Part shown: positions 31,021-41,519 of the stretch, piece by piece
Layout of the letters: each line of letters starts with the position of its first letter
Numbering within the stretch: position 1 is the first letter of the stretch
Source: Symsagittifera roscoffensis
Taxonomy: Eukaryota > Xenacoelomorpha > Acoela > Convolutidae
Reading direction: 5' to 3'
Assembly: GCF_963678635.1 (NCBI RefSeq)
Contig: NC_087065.1
Location: 46,750,381 to 46,814,380, forward strand
DNA length: 64,000 bases
Notes under the pieces: model-generated
Database searches by the model: none
What the model was told of the DNA's origin: nothing
Seen by the model: the letters and a program-made list of their open reading frames with translations, nothing else
Position numbers and translations under genes: made by a program

Positions 31021-32550
31021 CCTTGTTGTTCCGAATTTCGATACGAAAGTAACGGAATACTTGTGCTCGGGGTGGTGTTTTTTTTCTTCAGACAAATTTC
31101 GACTTTTTAACAAGCCATTTGTGACAAAAATTTTTATATCATTCGAAAGCTATTGTTGTCTTGAGATTAAATTTGAAAAGATATTTTACCTGTGGTCATT
31201 TTTCGTGAAAGTTATTGGGGTTTAAAGATTGCCATTTTGACCAATTTGGGAAAATTAACGCGCGATATATTTCGCGCTATTAACGCGTAAGCGTATATTT
31301 AATCCGCCTTAGAAATCGTTCCAATTGGTTGAAAGAAGCTGATTTGCCATAATTGATTTGTTAAAAGGAGCGAAATCTATCCTTTTGTACTTTATATGGC
31401 GTGTGGGGGGATGTTTTTCATAAAAAAGTTTCAAATTTTAGAAAAAAAATTTTCATTTTTTTTTATTACTTTTAGTTTTTTTGTTATTACTGCACCATAA
31501 ACCTCAAAAGGCAGTCGGAACATTCAGGGCTTCGCCCTGATACGAGCAGTCTTGTTTTTTTTTGGAATCAGTACTTTTAAAGTCCGAGAAAAAAATTGTT
31601 TACACTACTATGAAGGTGTTCTTTAAAAAACGTCATAAGTCCATTTGAAACTATATTGTTTAACAAGACTGCTCGTATCAGGGCGAAGTCCTGAATGTTC
31701 CGACTACCTTTAAAAGTTTATTGAGCAGCAGTAATACTTAAAAAATTAAATGAAATAAATTAAAATGAAAATTTTTTTTCTAAGATTTGAATTTTTTAAA
31801 TGAAAATCATCACCCCACACGCAATTTAAAGTACAAAAAGATAGATTTCGTTCCTTGTAACAAATCAATTATGGTAAATAAGCTTCTTTCAACCAATTTG
31901 GAACGATTTTAAGACTGATTAACTCTCCGTTTACGCGTTAATAGCGCGAAATATATCGCGCGTTGATTGTCCCAAATTGGCCAAAATGGCAATTTTTAAA
32001 CCCCCATAACTTTATAAAAAATGAATGTACTGGATGTGCCGACTGCCTTTTAAGGTTTTGTGGAGCAGAAATAACATTAAAAAATTTAATGTAATAAAAT
32101 AAAATGACATTTTTTTTCTAAAATTTGAAATTTATTATGAAAATCAGCCCCCCACACGCCATATAAAGTACAAAAGGATAGATTTTGCTCCTGTAACAAA
32201 TCAATTATGGCAAATAAGCTTCGTTCAACCTATTTGTAACGATTTTTAAGACGGATTAAATCTCCGCTTACGCGTTAATAGCGCGAATTATATCGCGCGT
32301 TAATTGTCCCAAATTGGTCAAAATGGCCAAAATGGCAATCTTTAAACCCTCATAACTTTACGAAAAATGATCACAGGTGAAATATCTTTTCAAATTTAAG
32401 TTCAGGACAACAATACTTTTTGAATGATATAAAAAAATTCCGTCAAAAATGGCTAGTTAAAAAGTCGAAATTTGTCTGAAGAAAAAAAAACCCACCTCGA
32501 ACACAAATATTCCGTTACTTTCGTATCGAAAGTCGGAACAATAACAATGT
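31020..32550. mobile_element. Foldback repeat element (three arms), complete copy
   Basis: Left arm about 31022-31518. The outer right arm, about 32038-32547, is its inverted copy. A truncated third arm (about 31700-32040) is also inverted. Arm ends begin TTGTTCCGA-TTTCGATACG. Each arm contains the CpG-dense cluster AACGCGCGATATA...CGCGCTATTAACGCGT. Between them, 31519-31556 and 31664-31702 form another inverted repeat (GCAGTCTTG / CAAGACTGC). No ORF. A degenerate relative lies at 8190-8560. Confidence 0.75.
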
Positions 32551-33700
32551 ACTTCTTCAAAGAGGGAAAATAATCTGAACTCAAGAAATTCAAACTGCAG
32601 ATTCGTCAAATAAGTATACTTACCAAATCAATGTTATAAACGGTAATGATACAATTTTACTTGCCGAAAGATGATATTAATCACCAGAGCAAATGTAATC
32701 CATGGCTAAGAAAAGTATGGGATATAAGAAATGAAATCTTACTTTTTTACTTATTTCATTTTAATTTCCGGAATCAGAAAAGTCGCTTTTTGTTTGATGA
32801 ATGGACGCCCTACGCAGACATCTCAGTTTGACTTTTTCTATTAAAACCTTTCGCTAACCTTCATTTACAAAGAGTGATATCATCTTAAGGGCAGTGCTAT
32901 TTTCAGACAGCACAAAGTAGATGGAGAAAATTAAATGTTGAAAGTATGATTCAAAAGTAATAAATAATTGCGATAAATGAGAAACAGGCAAAGGATTACC
33001 ATATTATCAGTTACAAAACAGTAGAATAACTTGACTTGAAGCTGCTTCGCTGAGGCTGGTTTGCACAAGAGTGATACAACTAGCCAAAAAATGATTGCGA
33101 TTTTATCTGAAATTCAAAATAAAAGTTGTGAGCGAAAATAAATTTTTATTTGGCTATGGCTGCGCGTTGCACATTTAAAAAAGATAAGAAGATTGAAGCA
33201 ATAAAACGCAGATTTCTGAACAAATGTCCATTTATTACTATCTTGAACAATTTCACAGCAGTAATTCCATTGTAAGCAAAACACCTGCAAAAACAAGTTC
33301 AAACCATCAAATATTAAATTATACGTGTTGATTGTAAAAGTCGAAAAGGAAAAGGTCTCCAACTTATCTCAATTTTCCCACGAGAACACGAATAGCTAAT
33401 GAAGTGAAGACGCAAAATGACTGCTTTTACAAAAGCAAATTTGAACAAAAGCTCCAAAAGCTCTTAGACATCATTTGTGTCATAATAGAAAACGGTGTCC
33501 ACTTCATGGTAGAGTGGGGATGGGTGAGAAAACTATTCGTAGAAAAGTGGAATAATACCATATGTGAAGGATGACCTATAAAGACTGAAAAATTTGAAAT
33601 TTTTGAAAGCTGATTTCCATGCTCAGTTTGAAGATAGTTGTTCAAATGCCCATACTCCGCAGTTGCTAAATAATCGTAAATGTTTGTGAATGAAAAACAA
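32551..33700. other. Non-coding flank between foldback and element, copy 1
   Basis: AT-rich. Short frames at 32646-32831, 33362-33114 and 33645-33427 are unchanged in copy 2, but that only reflects recent duplication; none shows a family motif. The same holds for 49560-50710 in copy 2. Confidence 0.5.
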
Positions 33701-35923
33701 TTGTTCGAATTATGGGGGAAAAATGTTAGGAATTATTCTGTAAACTCTGAATTCAAATGCTATTTTGAGTTTTTCCCGACCATCTGAGTTAGGTCCGATG
33801 TGGTTAACTCATAGAGTAATTTCGGATAGGGTACACCGTCTGCTCGTCACGCTATCTTATTTTCGGCCGGATAGATTCGTGCAACTTCTTAGTCTAATAC
33901 CGATCCTAATCTTACTCTTATACTTTCTAGTCTCAGGGTGTCTAACTAGTCTCTGCTAGGCTCAATAGATCTAGGGTATACTGGTTTGTTGCGGCTGCTG
34001 AAGTTCTCTTGGAGAGACAACTAATTTCTAAGTTAAATTCAAATCTCTCTCGTGCTGAAATTACAAGTAATTTCAGCACTTACAAATAAGTGGGTTGTTA
34101 GTTAGATGGATCATGATTGGTTAATATTAAATACTTTACAGTGGTAAAATATCTAATTTATCCAATCATAAAATATAGTTTAGATCAGGTTCCACCCATC
34201 CGGGTTTTACAGAGTTTTTTAGAATTATCTTTCTGCAATTCAAAGGCTGGATGATGAACGTTGGTATTTGGCGAACATCGTATTCTTGTCCGGTTCCTCT
34301 TGTTAGAGAAGTTCCAGGACGCTGGAGTTAGGGGCATCAATCGTTGTGTCTTCTTGTGACAACGACTGTGTTTCCCAACGAAATCAATCTGATTTCAAAA
34401 CGGTTTGCTATGACGGGTTTTTCTGTATTATGTAGAGAACTTGTTTTGTGTTCAACCTCGTCTGGGAATGGCGTGGAGATTGTGCGTGGAGGGGATGCCT
34501 GGTAACTCGGATCTCTACGTATACTTGAACATCGAGCTGGTCATTGGTCTAGTTCAATGAAGTCCTTTTCTGCGAAGTCAAGTCGTACTCTAAATCCTTT
34601 GAGTTGTGATTGTGGACGGCATATCGGTTGTGGTTAGCCATTCTTGTTCGAGTGTAGTGGGGTCATTTTGTCTTTGGATGTTCGTCTTTGTTGTTGTGTG
34701 CTGATCTATATACTGCAAGGTATGATTTACATTTTATAAAATTTTTATTAGTTCAATTTTTTAATTATGAATTTAGTTAGTTGTTTTCACAAAAGTATTT
34801 TGTTTTAGTTCGGTTATTTTGAAGAGTTACTCACCCTTGAGTACCTCTTATTAAAAATAGAAGTGTGGTCACAAAGCGTGGATGTAGCGCGGTGGGTAAG
34901 GCCGGCTATAGAGCATGCTCAGGACGTCCTCTCTGGTGGGTTAGGCCAGGAGTGGGAGTATGATTTCGTGCGGTTTCTTTGAGAGGTCCTGTTATGTGAT
35001 AACGTTTTATGTTGGGTTTATGTTGGTCTTTCTTATGTTCCTTTGGCTGTATCCTTTTTTCAAAAATCAAAGTGTTTTTGTTATGGGTTTGTCTTTCGAC
35101 TTTTTTGTGTTTTATTATTTCTTTCTTAGACTTTATAATAGTCTTCAAAAGAATAAATTATCCAGTTTTAAACTGGGTTAATCCGGTTTGGGTATCGTTG
35201 GTTTTCTTTTCTTAGTCATGCTGTTATTTTATGGTTTGTGGTGTTTAGTAAGCTGCGTTGGTTAGTTTGGTTTAGTATATAATTCCTTTCCAACCGGGTT
35301 AAAGGAAAGTTTGAAACTTGTTATCGTGTGTTAGAGTTGTTGAGTGTGAAAACTTGAAACTGAAATTCATTATTTAAACAATCCTTCGTGGGCGAGCTGT
35401 GCGAGTTTGGATAGAATTCCTGTGCGAGTGAATGAAAATATCAAAAGGTTAGTACTGCATTTTCATTTTATCAATTTATTACATAGAATTTCAATTTTAC
35501 TGCTAGTTTTGGGGGAAATTTAAAGTTATAAATTTTCATCATAGTTAAATTTACTGCTTTTGGGGGAGTAATTTATAGATTAATTTACTACATTTGGTAT
35601 GAATTTCATCAGATTATTGTGTGGAAAATATTAATGAAGTTTAGAATAATTTTAACAAGTTTTTATTTTTTATTTTTCTTTTCTGTTTTTTGCAGATGAT
35701 CGTGGTATGAAGACTAAAAATCTAAAAGAAACATGAGTAAAGAATGGTTAGTATTAATTTAAATTTATTAGTTAAGAATATTTGCAAATTATACTTACCT
35801 GTTAATCGTCTGGGAAAAAGCCGTGGGAAAGATGTCGCGTGTTATGTCTGAATTTGTTAGTAATTTTGCTAGTATGCGAATGATGTTTTTAGTTTGGAGC
35901 AGTGGCCAAAGCAATTGAAGTGC
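33701..35923 (-). other. 3' non-coding region of the retroelement, possible LTR, copy 1
   Basis: Lies immediately downstream of the last retroelement ORF and should contain the polypurine tract and 3' LTR. A purine-rich minus-strand run (RC of about 35660-35696) followed by TGTTAAAATT is one candidate LTR start. The other LTR is outside the window, so limits cannot be set. It contains a perfect 13-bp-arm hairpin at 34052-34079 (GTGCTGAAATTAC). Confidence 0.4.
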
Positions 35924-36813
35924 TTAAATGGTTTTTAGTTCTTCGGTGCCTACTGCAAACTCATAAGGTGTGTTTTGAATGAGGTTATATATTTTGTGAT
36001 TATATTTAGTATTGTGAATAAATTCTAATATAGGGATTTCTATAGGTTGGATAAATTCATGTGGGATAAGGAAGGGTCTGGATTCCTCGGCATTAAAGGT
36101 CTTCGTGATGGGACAAAATATATACATTTGTGTTATTGGGTCATAATTGCGGAGGATGCCGTGGAGGTTAGTATTTTTGATGCAATAGGTGAAATTAAGA
36201 AAAAATGGTGAAGTGTACTTTGAGTTAAGAAACTGAAAACGATGGTGTGGTTGTCTTGATGGAGTATGTAGATCAAAATGATTTTGTATGAAGCGATAGT
36301 ATGTATATGTGTGAGTCTGTTTAGTGCGTAACATAATGTCGTGTGAACAGTGCAAATCGCGTTCATGGAGTGCAAGGAAGTGAAAGGTTAGTGAAAATAA
36401 TTGAAATTTTTCTTTAAAACTTTCGTAAGCTTGCATATCAGTTAGTGCTTCAGAAATGATGTGATCATATTTTCTATCAAAAATATTAAGTGTGAATACA
36501 TATGACGTTTTGATGAAGAATTTTTCTGTTAGTTGTGGGTTAGCGAAGCGGTCGTCTTCTAAAAATTGGTCTTGATTAGTTCGGATGATATTATGGTCGT
36601 AATATTCTATTGTAAATTCGTTAGCTCGGGGTGCAGTGAATGTTTTTAGTGATTTTTATATCCTATATAAGTAAAGTGTCTAGATGTTAGTGTTGCGGTG
36701 AGTCTATAGAGCATATCTTTATTCTTTTTTATATCGTTATGAGTATCAGATAGTGGCAGGCAAAGGGGAATAGTAAAATGGTAATATGCTGTCCAATGAA
36801 GTGTCGGCATTAA
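35924..36813 (-). pseudogene. Unknown accessory ORF, copy 1 (frameshifted)
   Basis: Starts at ATG 36813 (MPTLHWTAYYHFTIPLC), overlapping the stop region of the preceding ORF. The first frame ends near 36650, where T-run lengths differ from copy 2. The second frame is open from about 36655 to 35924 (FIQPIEIPILEFIHNTKYNH; ends VGTEELKTI). Mixed, globular-looking composition rich in aromatic residues. No family recognised. It is the last ORF before the presumed 3' LTR. Confidence 0.5.
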
Positions 36814-36824
36814 AACATGTTCAT

Positions 36825-37595
36825 CTACAAAACTACGTCGTTAGTGTCGTTAGGTGTGTTTAAAGTATATTGTGGGAATGAGGGTAAGAAAAAATCTTTC
36901 GTGTTGGTGTGGTGTGGATGATTAATATATTCGCAGGCTGTTCCTGGTTTGGTCGGGAATGGATGGTTTGGGAATTTTCTCTTAAAAGTGCGATAAGCTC
37001 GGTGAGTGCTATTTGATGATTCGGTTGATGTGGATGATTGTGCTAATGATGCAGTGTAAGCTGAGGAGGGTGTAGGAGTAGGTGGGTTTGAGGATTCTAT
37101 TGTGGATGAAATTTGATTTATAGCGAGGGTGTTAGGGTGTATTAGCTGTTGTTGTAGGGTGATAAAATTATCGAGTTCTTGGGAGATTTGGGGAGTATCG
37201 GGAGAATTAGATGATCGGTCGGAATGAAATGGAGAATAGGTTGGGGTTACTTGTGAAGCATAAGAGGGAGTAGAAACGGACGGGAGTGGATTATTTAGTG
37301 GGATCGGTTGAAAAGGGGGTTTTGAAAAAACTGAGGAGTTGGTTTGAAAATTATTGGATGGAGATGGTTCGGAGTCTGCAAATTCGTCAGGGGTTTCTAT
37401 ATTAGGGTTATTAAGATGTGAAATGGAGTATAAAACTGAAATATCTGAATTAGTATCCGAACTCATGCTTGATGTTATATTAATAGTTGGAAAATCGGGT
37501 GGCGGGAAAGCAAAAAGTGGGATTATTGTGATTGGAGTGTTGAGGTTGGTTGGATGGGAATTTGAGCGGTGTAGGGATTCAAGTTGTCGGCTCAT
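36825..37595 (-). CDS. Pro/Ser/Thr-rich ORF downstream of env, copy 1
   Basis: 256 codons from an ATG (MSRQLESLHRSNSHPTN), intact in both copies, unlike env. It is Ser/Pro/Asn/Thr-rich throughout, with a basic patch (YRTFKRKFPNHPFPTKP) near the C-terminus. No signal peptide or membrane segment. A cytoplasmic or nuclear accessory protein or a transcription regulator is possible, but nothing specific can be assigned. Lies 50 bp after env. Confidence 0.55.
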   Translation of the reverse strand: MSRQLESLHRSNSHPTNLNTPITIIPLFAFPPPDFPTINITSSMSSDTNSDISVLYSISHLNNPNIETPDEFADSEPSPSNNFQTNSSVFSKPPFQPIPLNNPLPSVSTPSYASQVTPTYSPFHSDRSSNSPDTPQISQELDNFITLQQQLIHPNTLAINQISSTIESSNPPTPTPSSAYTASLAQSSTSTESSNSTHRAYRTFKRKFPNHPFPTKPGTACEYINHPHHTNTKDFFLPSFPQYTLNTPNDTNDVVL

Positions 37596-37645
37596 CGTGG
37601 GCTAAAAAAATGATTATTTTGAGACTGAAAAGCGGTGGCATGGGG

Positions 37646-40201
37646 TTATTCTATGATTTGTTCATATGTATTATCATCTTGTGAATGATGTGTCATTATA
37701 TGTTGTATGGGGCTTTGCGATATGTTTGGTCTAAAATTTGGGTTATGTGTTATTGCTAGGTTTCGGAAATTACGTGGGACTAAGGATAATGGATGGTTAT
37801 GTGGTAGGGGTGGCAACTGTGGTGCTGTAGGTGTTACTTTTATGTTATTATGTTCTTCGTAGTATGTGTTCTGTCTTGTCGCTATTTTTGTATTATATTC
37901 TTTTATTTGTGCGTCTAGAAGAATTTTGTTAATTGATGATGAAAAAATTCCAAAAAATCCTGCAAATAGTACACTTGCTTGTCTATTTACTTGTGTGTGT
38001 ATAGCGCATGTATTATAGATTCCTTTTAAGAGTGAAAAAAGAAATCCTATTAAGTTAAACATTGCGTATAGGATAGTTAATTTTTCTAAGATGTAATAGG
38101 GCCATCCTAGAAAATCGAAAATTTCATTTTTTAGTGTAACAAAGCTAAAAATATATATAGGTGAAATATCTTGTGGTCTGTATTTTTCACCGTTTAGATA
38201 TATATAGTCTTTAATGTCTTTAAAATATCCGCTATAATCTTGTGTATAGATATCTGCAAATCCTGCGGTTTCGGCAAGTTTGCGTAAGTTTTGGTCAATT
38301 GATTGTCTTTGTATAGTGTCCATTTGTGTTAATAATTCCTGGAATTGTTGTGTTCTAATGTGGTGTTGGATATCGGATTTTGAATATATTCCAATTGATT
38401 GTAAATCAATATTTGGATTACGAGCAATAGCTCTGATGCTTTCGGGTGAAATTTTTTTGAGTGATTGCATTAAAGTGGGGTATGGGGTAAGAAGATAATA
38501 TTTATCTTCATCAGGGTTCAATTACACTACAATGTGGCTATTTTCTGATCCACATGGGACTGCGGTATCCCAAAAATATGTTCGTCTTGAAAGTGTGTCA
38601 ACAAAATGTACTTTATTTTTATAAAAGATAGGGATTCTTTTATAGCATCGTTTATCTTCAAAAACATATAGTGGTGATACCTTTTTGGTACAAGTATAAA
38701 ACCATAAAATGTTTCCTTCGTAGTCTAGAAAATTTGATCTATTTCCTGATAGTAAATATCCTGCGTAGGGTATTTTTAACACTGCTAGTGCAAATGATTG
38801 TAGGATTTAGGTCCTTTCTAATTCGCATAGTTGGTGAAGTGTTTCTAATTCGGAGAGTGACATTTCTTGAAAAATTCGACTAATCGTGTAGTCTAACTTC
38901 ATATCTAAGTGGATATCATAGTGGATATTACCAAAATAAGAATTATTCATTAGTGATAGTTCTTATAAACGTGTGCTTCTAGTGTCATGTGGCTTTAGGT
39001 GTCCACCAGGTTGACCATTACTTTTTTGAAAGTTAACTGGTATATATGATGTTCCTTCGTGTAGAGGGTGACCTGTGGCATAAGGGTAAATTTTTATTTT
39101 TCCAGTGGTATTGTCGAAACCTTTTTCGTATTCAACTAATATTTCAGAATATTGTGTTTTGTGAAGTGGGTTTCTGTATTTGCATGCGATTTCTGTTTCT
39201 TGATATATTTGGAAATAGGTTAATTTATTTTCTATATTATGGAGATTTCGAAAATCAGTACTTTGTTTTTGTGATGGATGGACTTGTTCATATAGAATTG
39301 ATTGTATAAAATATTTTTCGTGAAATTTTATCATTCGAGCGTGTATTTTTGCTACTTGAAATGTTGTACATGTATCTTCGGGAAATCAAACAATTGTTGC
39401 TTGTGTCCGTGTTGTAGGATCACAATAACCTTGATCGTTTTTACAAGGTAGTCTAATTCCTTGATAGATCATTGTGTTGTCTGATAAATCTCGTGTGAGT
39501 TGTATTTTTTCGAGTTGTATTTTCCAATCGAAAAACATTATTTCTTGATATCCTTTATTTTTTGTGTCTGCTTTGCAGTTTGATGGATTATTTATACCAA
39601 TGTGTGGTATTCAGTGCTTATCGTGTAAGTCATAAGTTAATCTTCCGTGTGCGCCGTTGTATGGGTATTTTTCATCTAGTTTTATATGTCCTTGATATCT
39701 TTCAAGTTCTGCTCGATGTACAGAATCGGCAAAGACTTGAAAATATACTATTTTTCTGTCGGTGTTTTTATTTCTTGTAAATATCAATCTGAGTAGCTCG
39801 TTTTTACAATCATCGGGATTTAGATGTAGAAGTCGTTCTAATTTACTTTGGTAGAATGATTCGTGGTCAAGTCGGTTTTTTTTTCCGTTTGAAACTTGTG
39901 AACAGTGTACTTTCTTTTCGGAAAATGTTGCTGTAATTTTATATCCTATGACTGTTGTTGCTCGGGCTTTTGAATATAGTGTCGCTATTACATTTGTAGT
40001 TTCTATAGCTTGTGGTTCCGTTTCGCATTGTGATACTTGATTTATTGCATATTTGTGTAATGTTTTTTGTTCATTTTCTTCACAATCGTAGTGTGTTACT
40101 AATAAGTCCTGGGTTCCTGTGCGGGGAGAAGGATTTGTGTTCTGATCGGAGATTATTAGAAAAAGGAGTTGGAGAAATATCAATAATTTTAGAATATACA
40201 T
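37646..40201 (-). pseudogene. Env-like membrane glycoprotein gene, copy 1 (broken)
   Basis: Starts at ATG 40201 with a signal peptide (MYILKLLIFLQLLFLIIS). A long Cys-containing ectodomain follows, then a hydrophobic segment near 38060-37990 (YAMFNLIGFLFSLLKGIY), a second hydrophobic patch (SVLFAGFFGIFSSS) and a cytoplasmic tail. Position after integrase and topology indicate an envelope-type fusion glycoprotein. The pattern around the CYKRIPIFY and VPCGSEN motifs reminds me of chuvirus-type glycoproteins captured by animal LTR elements; this is recollection, not a search. Stops: TGA 39610-39608, TGA 39388-39386 (shared), TAA 38965-38963, TAA 38809-38807, TAA 38524-38522. Confidence 0.7.
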
Positions 40202-41096
40202 GTGTATGATAATCCTGAGTATGGGTTATAAAATGTGATGTAACCAATTGTCTTTTTGGTATATCTGTCGTATTTATATATTACTTCTGTTGTTATAAAT
40301 GGTGGTGGTAGCGATTGAGCTGTTATATTTGGTGGGTTTAATGGGTAAGGATGTTGAGCAATGTTGTTTAGTTTAACCGTGATTTCAAACTTTAATTGTA
40401 GACTATTTTGTTGGAGTATTTGGATGTTATGGTCACGAATGTCTTCGTGGATGTCTTGTCTATACTGTAGTCTATGGAGTGCCCAGTTGTGGAGTCGGTT
40501 ACTTTCCGGATGTTGTCCAAATATTGGTGGGGTCGCTGTGAACGTGTTCCAATCTAATCTTAAAGGGATATTTGTTGATGATTGTTCTCGATATCTAGCG
40601 TCGAGGTTATTTGGAAAATTTAGGGGGAAAGGCGTCGGTGAAATCTGGCTTATTGATGGTGTTGAGGGTAGTGATAATGTTTCTGGTAGTGATGATGATG
40701 TTGTTGTATCCGTAGAAATATCTATTGGGTCATTTATTAGATTTGTTTCACCTTGTGTGAATGACTGTGTTGTCCAATATGGTAGTCGTGATGTTTGGTT
40801 TGGGGGTTAAAGGGATTGTCACGTATTTGTTCCGATGTTGGTGTTGAACCTAAGTAATCTGAGGGTATACTTGAGGTGCTATGTTGTGAAAGAAGTGTAG
40901 GGGTTTCCGGTAATATGCTAATTGGGTTTTCTGGAGTACTTGGTGATGGGGATTGGAGTATATCAAAATGAACTCGGGGGGTTTGAAAATTTCTATTTCG
41001 TCGTGGATGTATAATTTGTCTATTTATTTCAACTGTACTTTGGTTTTGACTAATATTTCTTATTCTACTTAATTCTTGTGGTAGTGTTGGGTACAA
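40202..41096 (-). pseudogene. Pro/Ser/Thr-rich ORF upstream of env, copy 1 (frameshifted)
   Basis: First frame 41096-40737 (MYPTLPQELSRIRN; then SPSPSTPENPISILPETPT), followed by a second open frame of about 180 codons from about 40770 to just before the env ATG. The second part contains a basic/helical stretch and ends in SYTCIF. The frame change is at the same place in copy 2, so it is either an old frameshift or two genes. Function unknown. Confidence 0.5.
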
Positions 41097-41140
41097 GTTA
41101 TATGTTGGTTCACTTAGAGGTGCCTGTCGCTGAACTGGTT

Positions 41141-41368
41141 CTAATGGTTCAGATAAGCGAGCGTGTAGTTCTTCAAAGGTGTATGGGTTATCTTGGAAAG
41201 AAATTCGTGTAGATGTTTGGGGGTTTTGGGTAGTTGTAGGTATTGTCGGGTTTTCTTGGGATGATGACGGTGAAGACTGACTGTGTGATTGTTGGTTAGC
41301 AGTTTTTGAGGGTTTTCTGATTGAACTCTCTTAGTGAAAAAATTTATGTTTATTGTAATATTCTTCAA
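41141..41368 (-). CDS. Small basic ORF of unknown function, copy 1
   Basis: 75 codons, Lys/His/Pro/Thr-rich (HRHHPKKTRQYLQLPKTPKH). Overlaps the membrane ORF upstream and ends just before the next ORF. No family recognised; could be the start of a longer protein broken by a frameshift. Also present in copy 2 (58382-58155). Confidence 0.35.
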   Translation of the reverse strand: MKNITININFFTKRVQSENPQKLLTNNHTVSLHRHHPKKTRQYLQLPKTPKHLHEFLSKITHTPLKNYTLAYLNH

Positions 41369-41519
41369 GGAAAAGAATTAAAAGGATTGTTGCTAAGGCG
41401 AATGTTATGATTGCCTTCTTTATACATTTGCATATTGTCAATATTAGGGATGATAAAAATGTTATAAAAATTGCAAATAGTAAAAAAATATCTTTTCTAC
41501 TAAAAATGGTTCGTATCAT
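41331..41519 (-). CDS. Small membrane-protein ORF, copy 1
   Basis: 62 codons from ATG. It has two hydrophobic segments (FLLFAIFITFLSSLILTI and ITFALATILLILFL) around a short basic/Cys stretch (CKCIKK), and a charged C-terminus. It resembles no family I recognise. Intact in both copies. Its 3' end overlaps the next ORF by 38 bp. Confidence 0.45.
   Translation of the reverse strand: MIRTIFSRKDIFLLFAIFITFLSSLILTICKCIKKAIITFALATILLILFLEEYYNKHKFFH

Noticed and set aside
33765-33959. Plus-strand 64-codon frame with a hydrophobic end, identical in both copies
   Set aside because: Identity reflects the recent duplication. No family resemblance; lies in presumed LTR or non-coding sequence.
34906-35215. 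Overlapping frames on both strands (Lys/His-rich minus; Phe-rich plus), kept in copy 2
   Set aside because: Mutual shadows in a short region. Conservation between copies is uninformative at this divergence.
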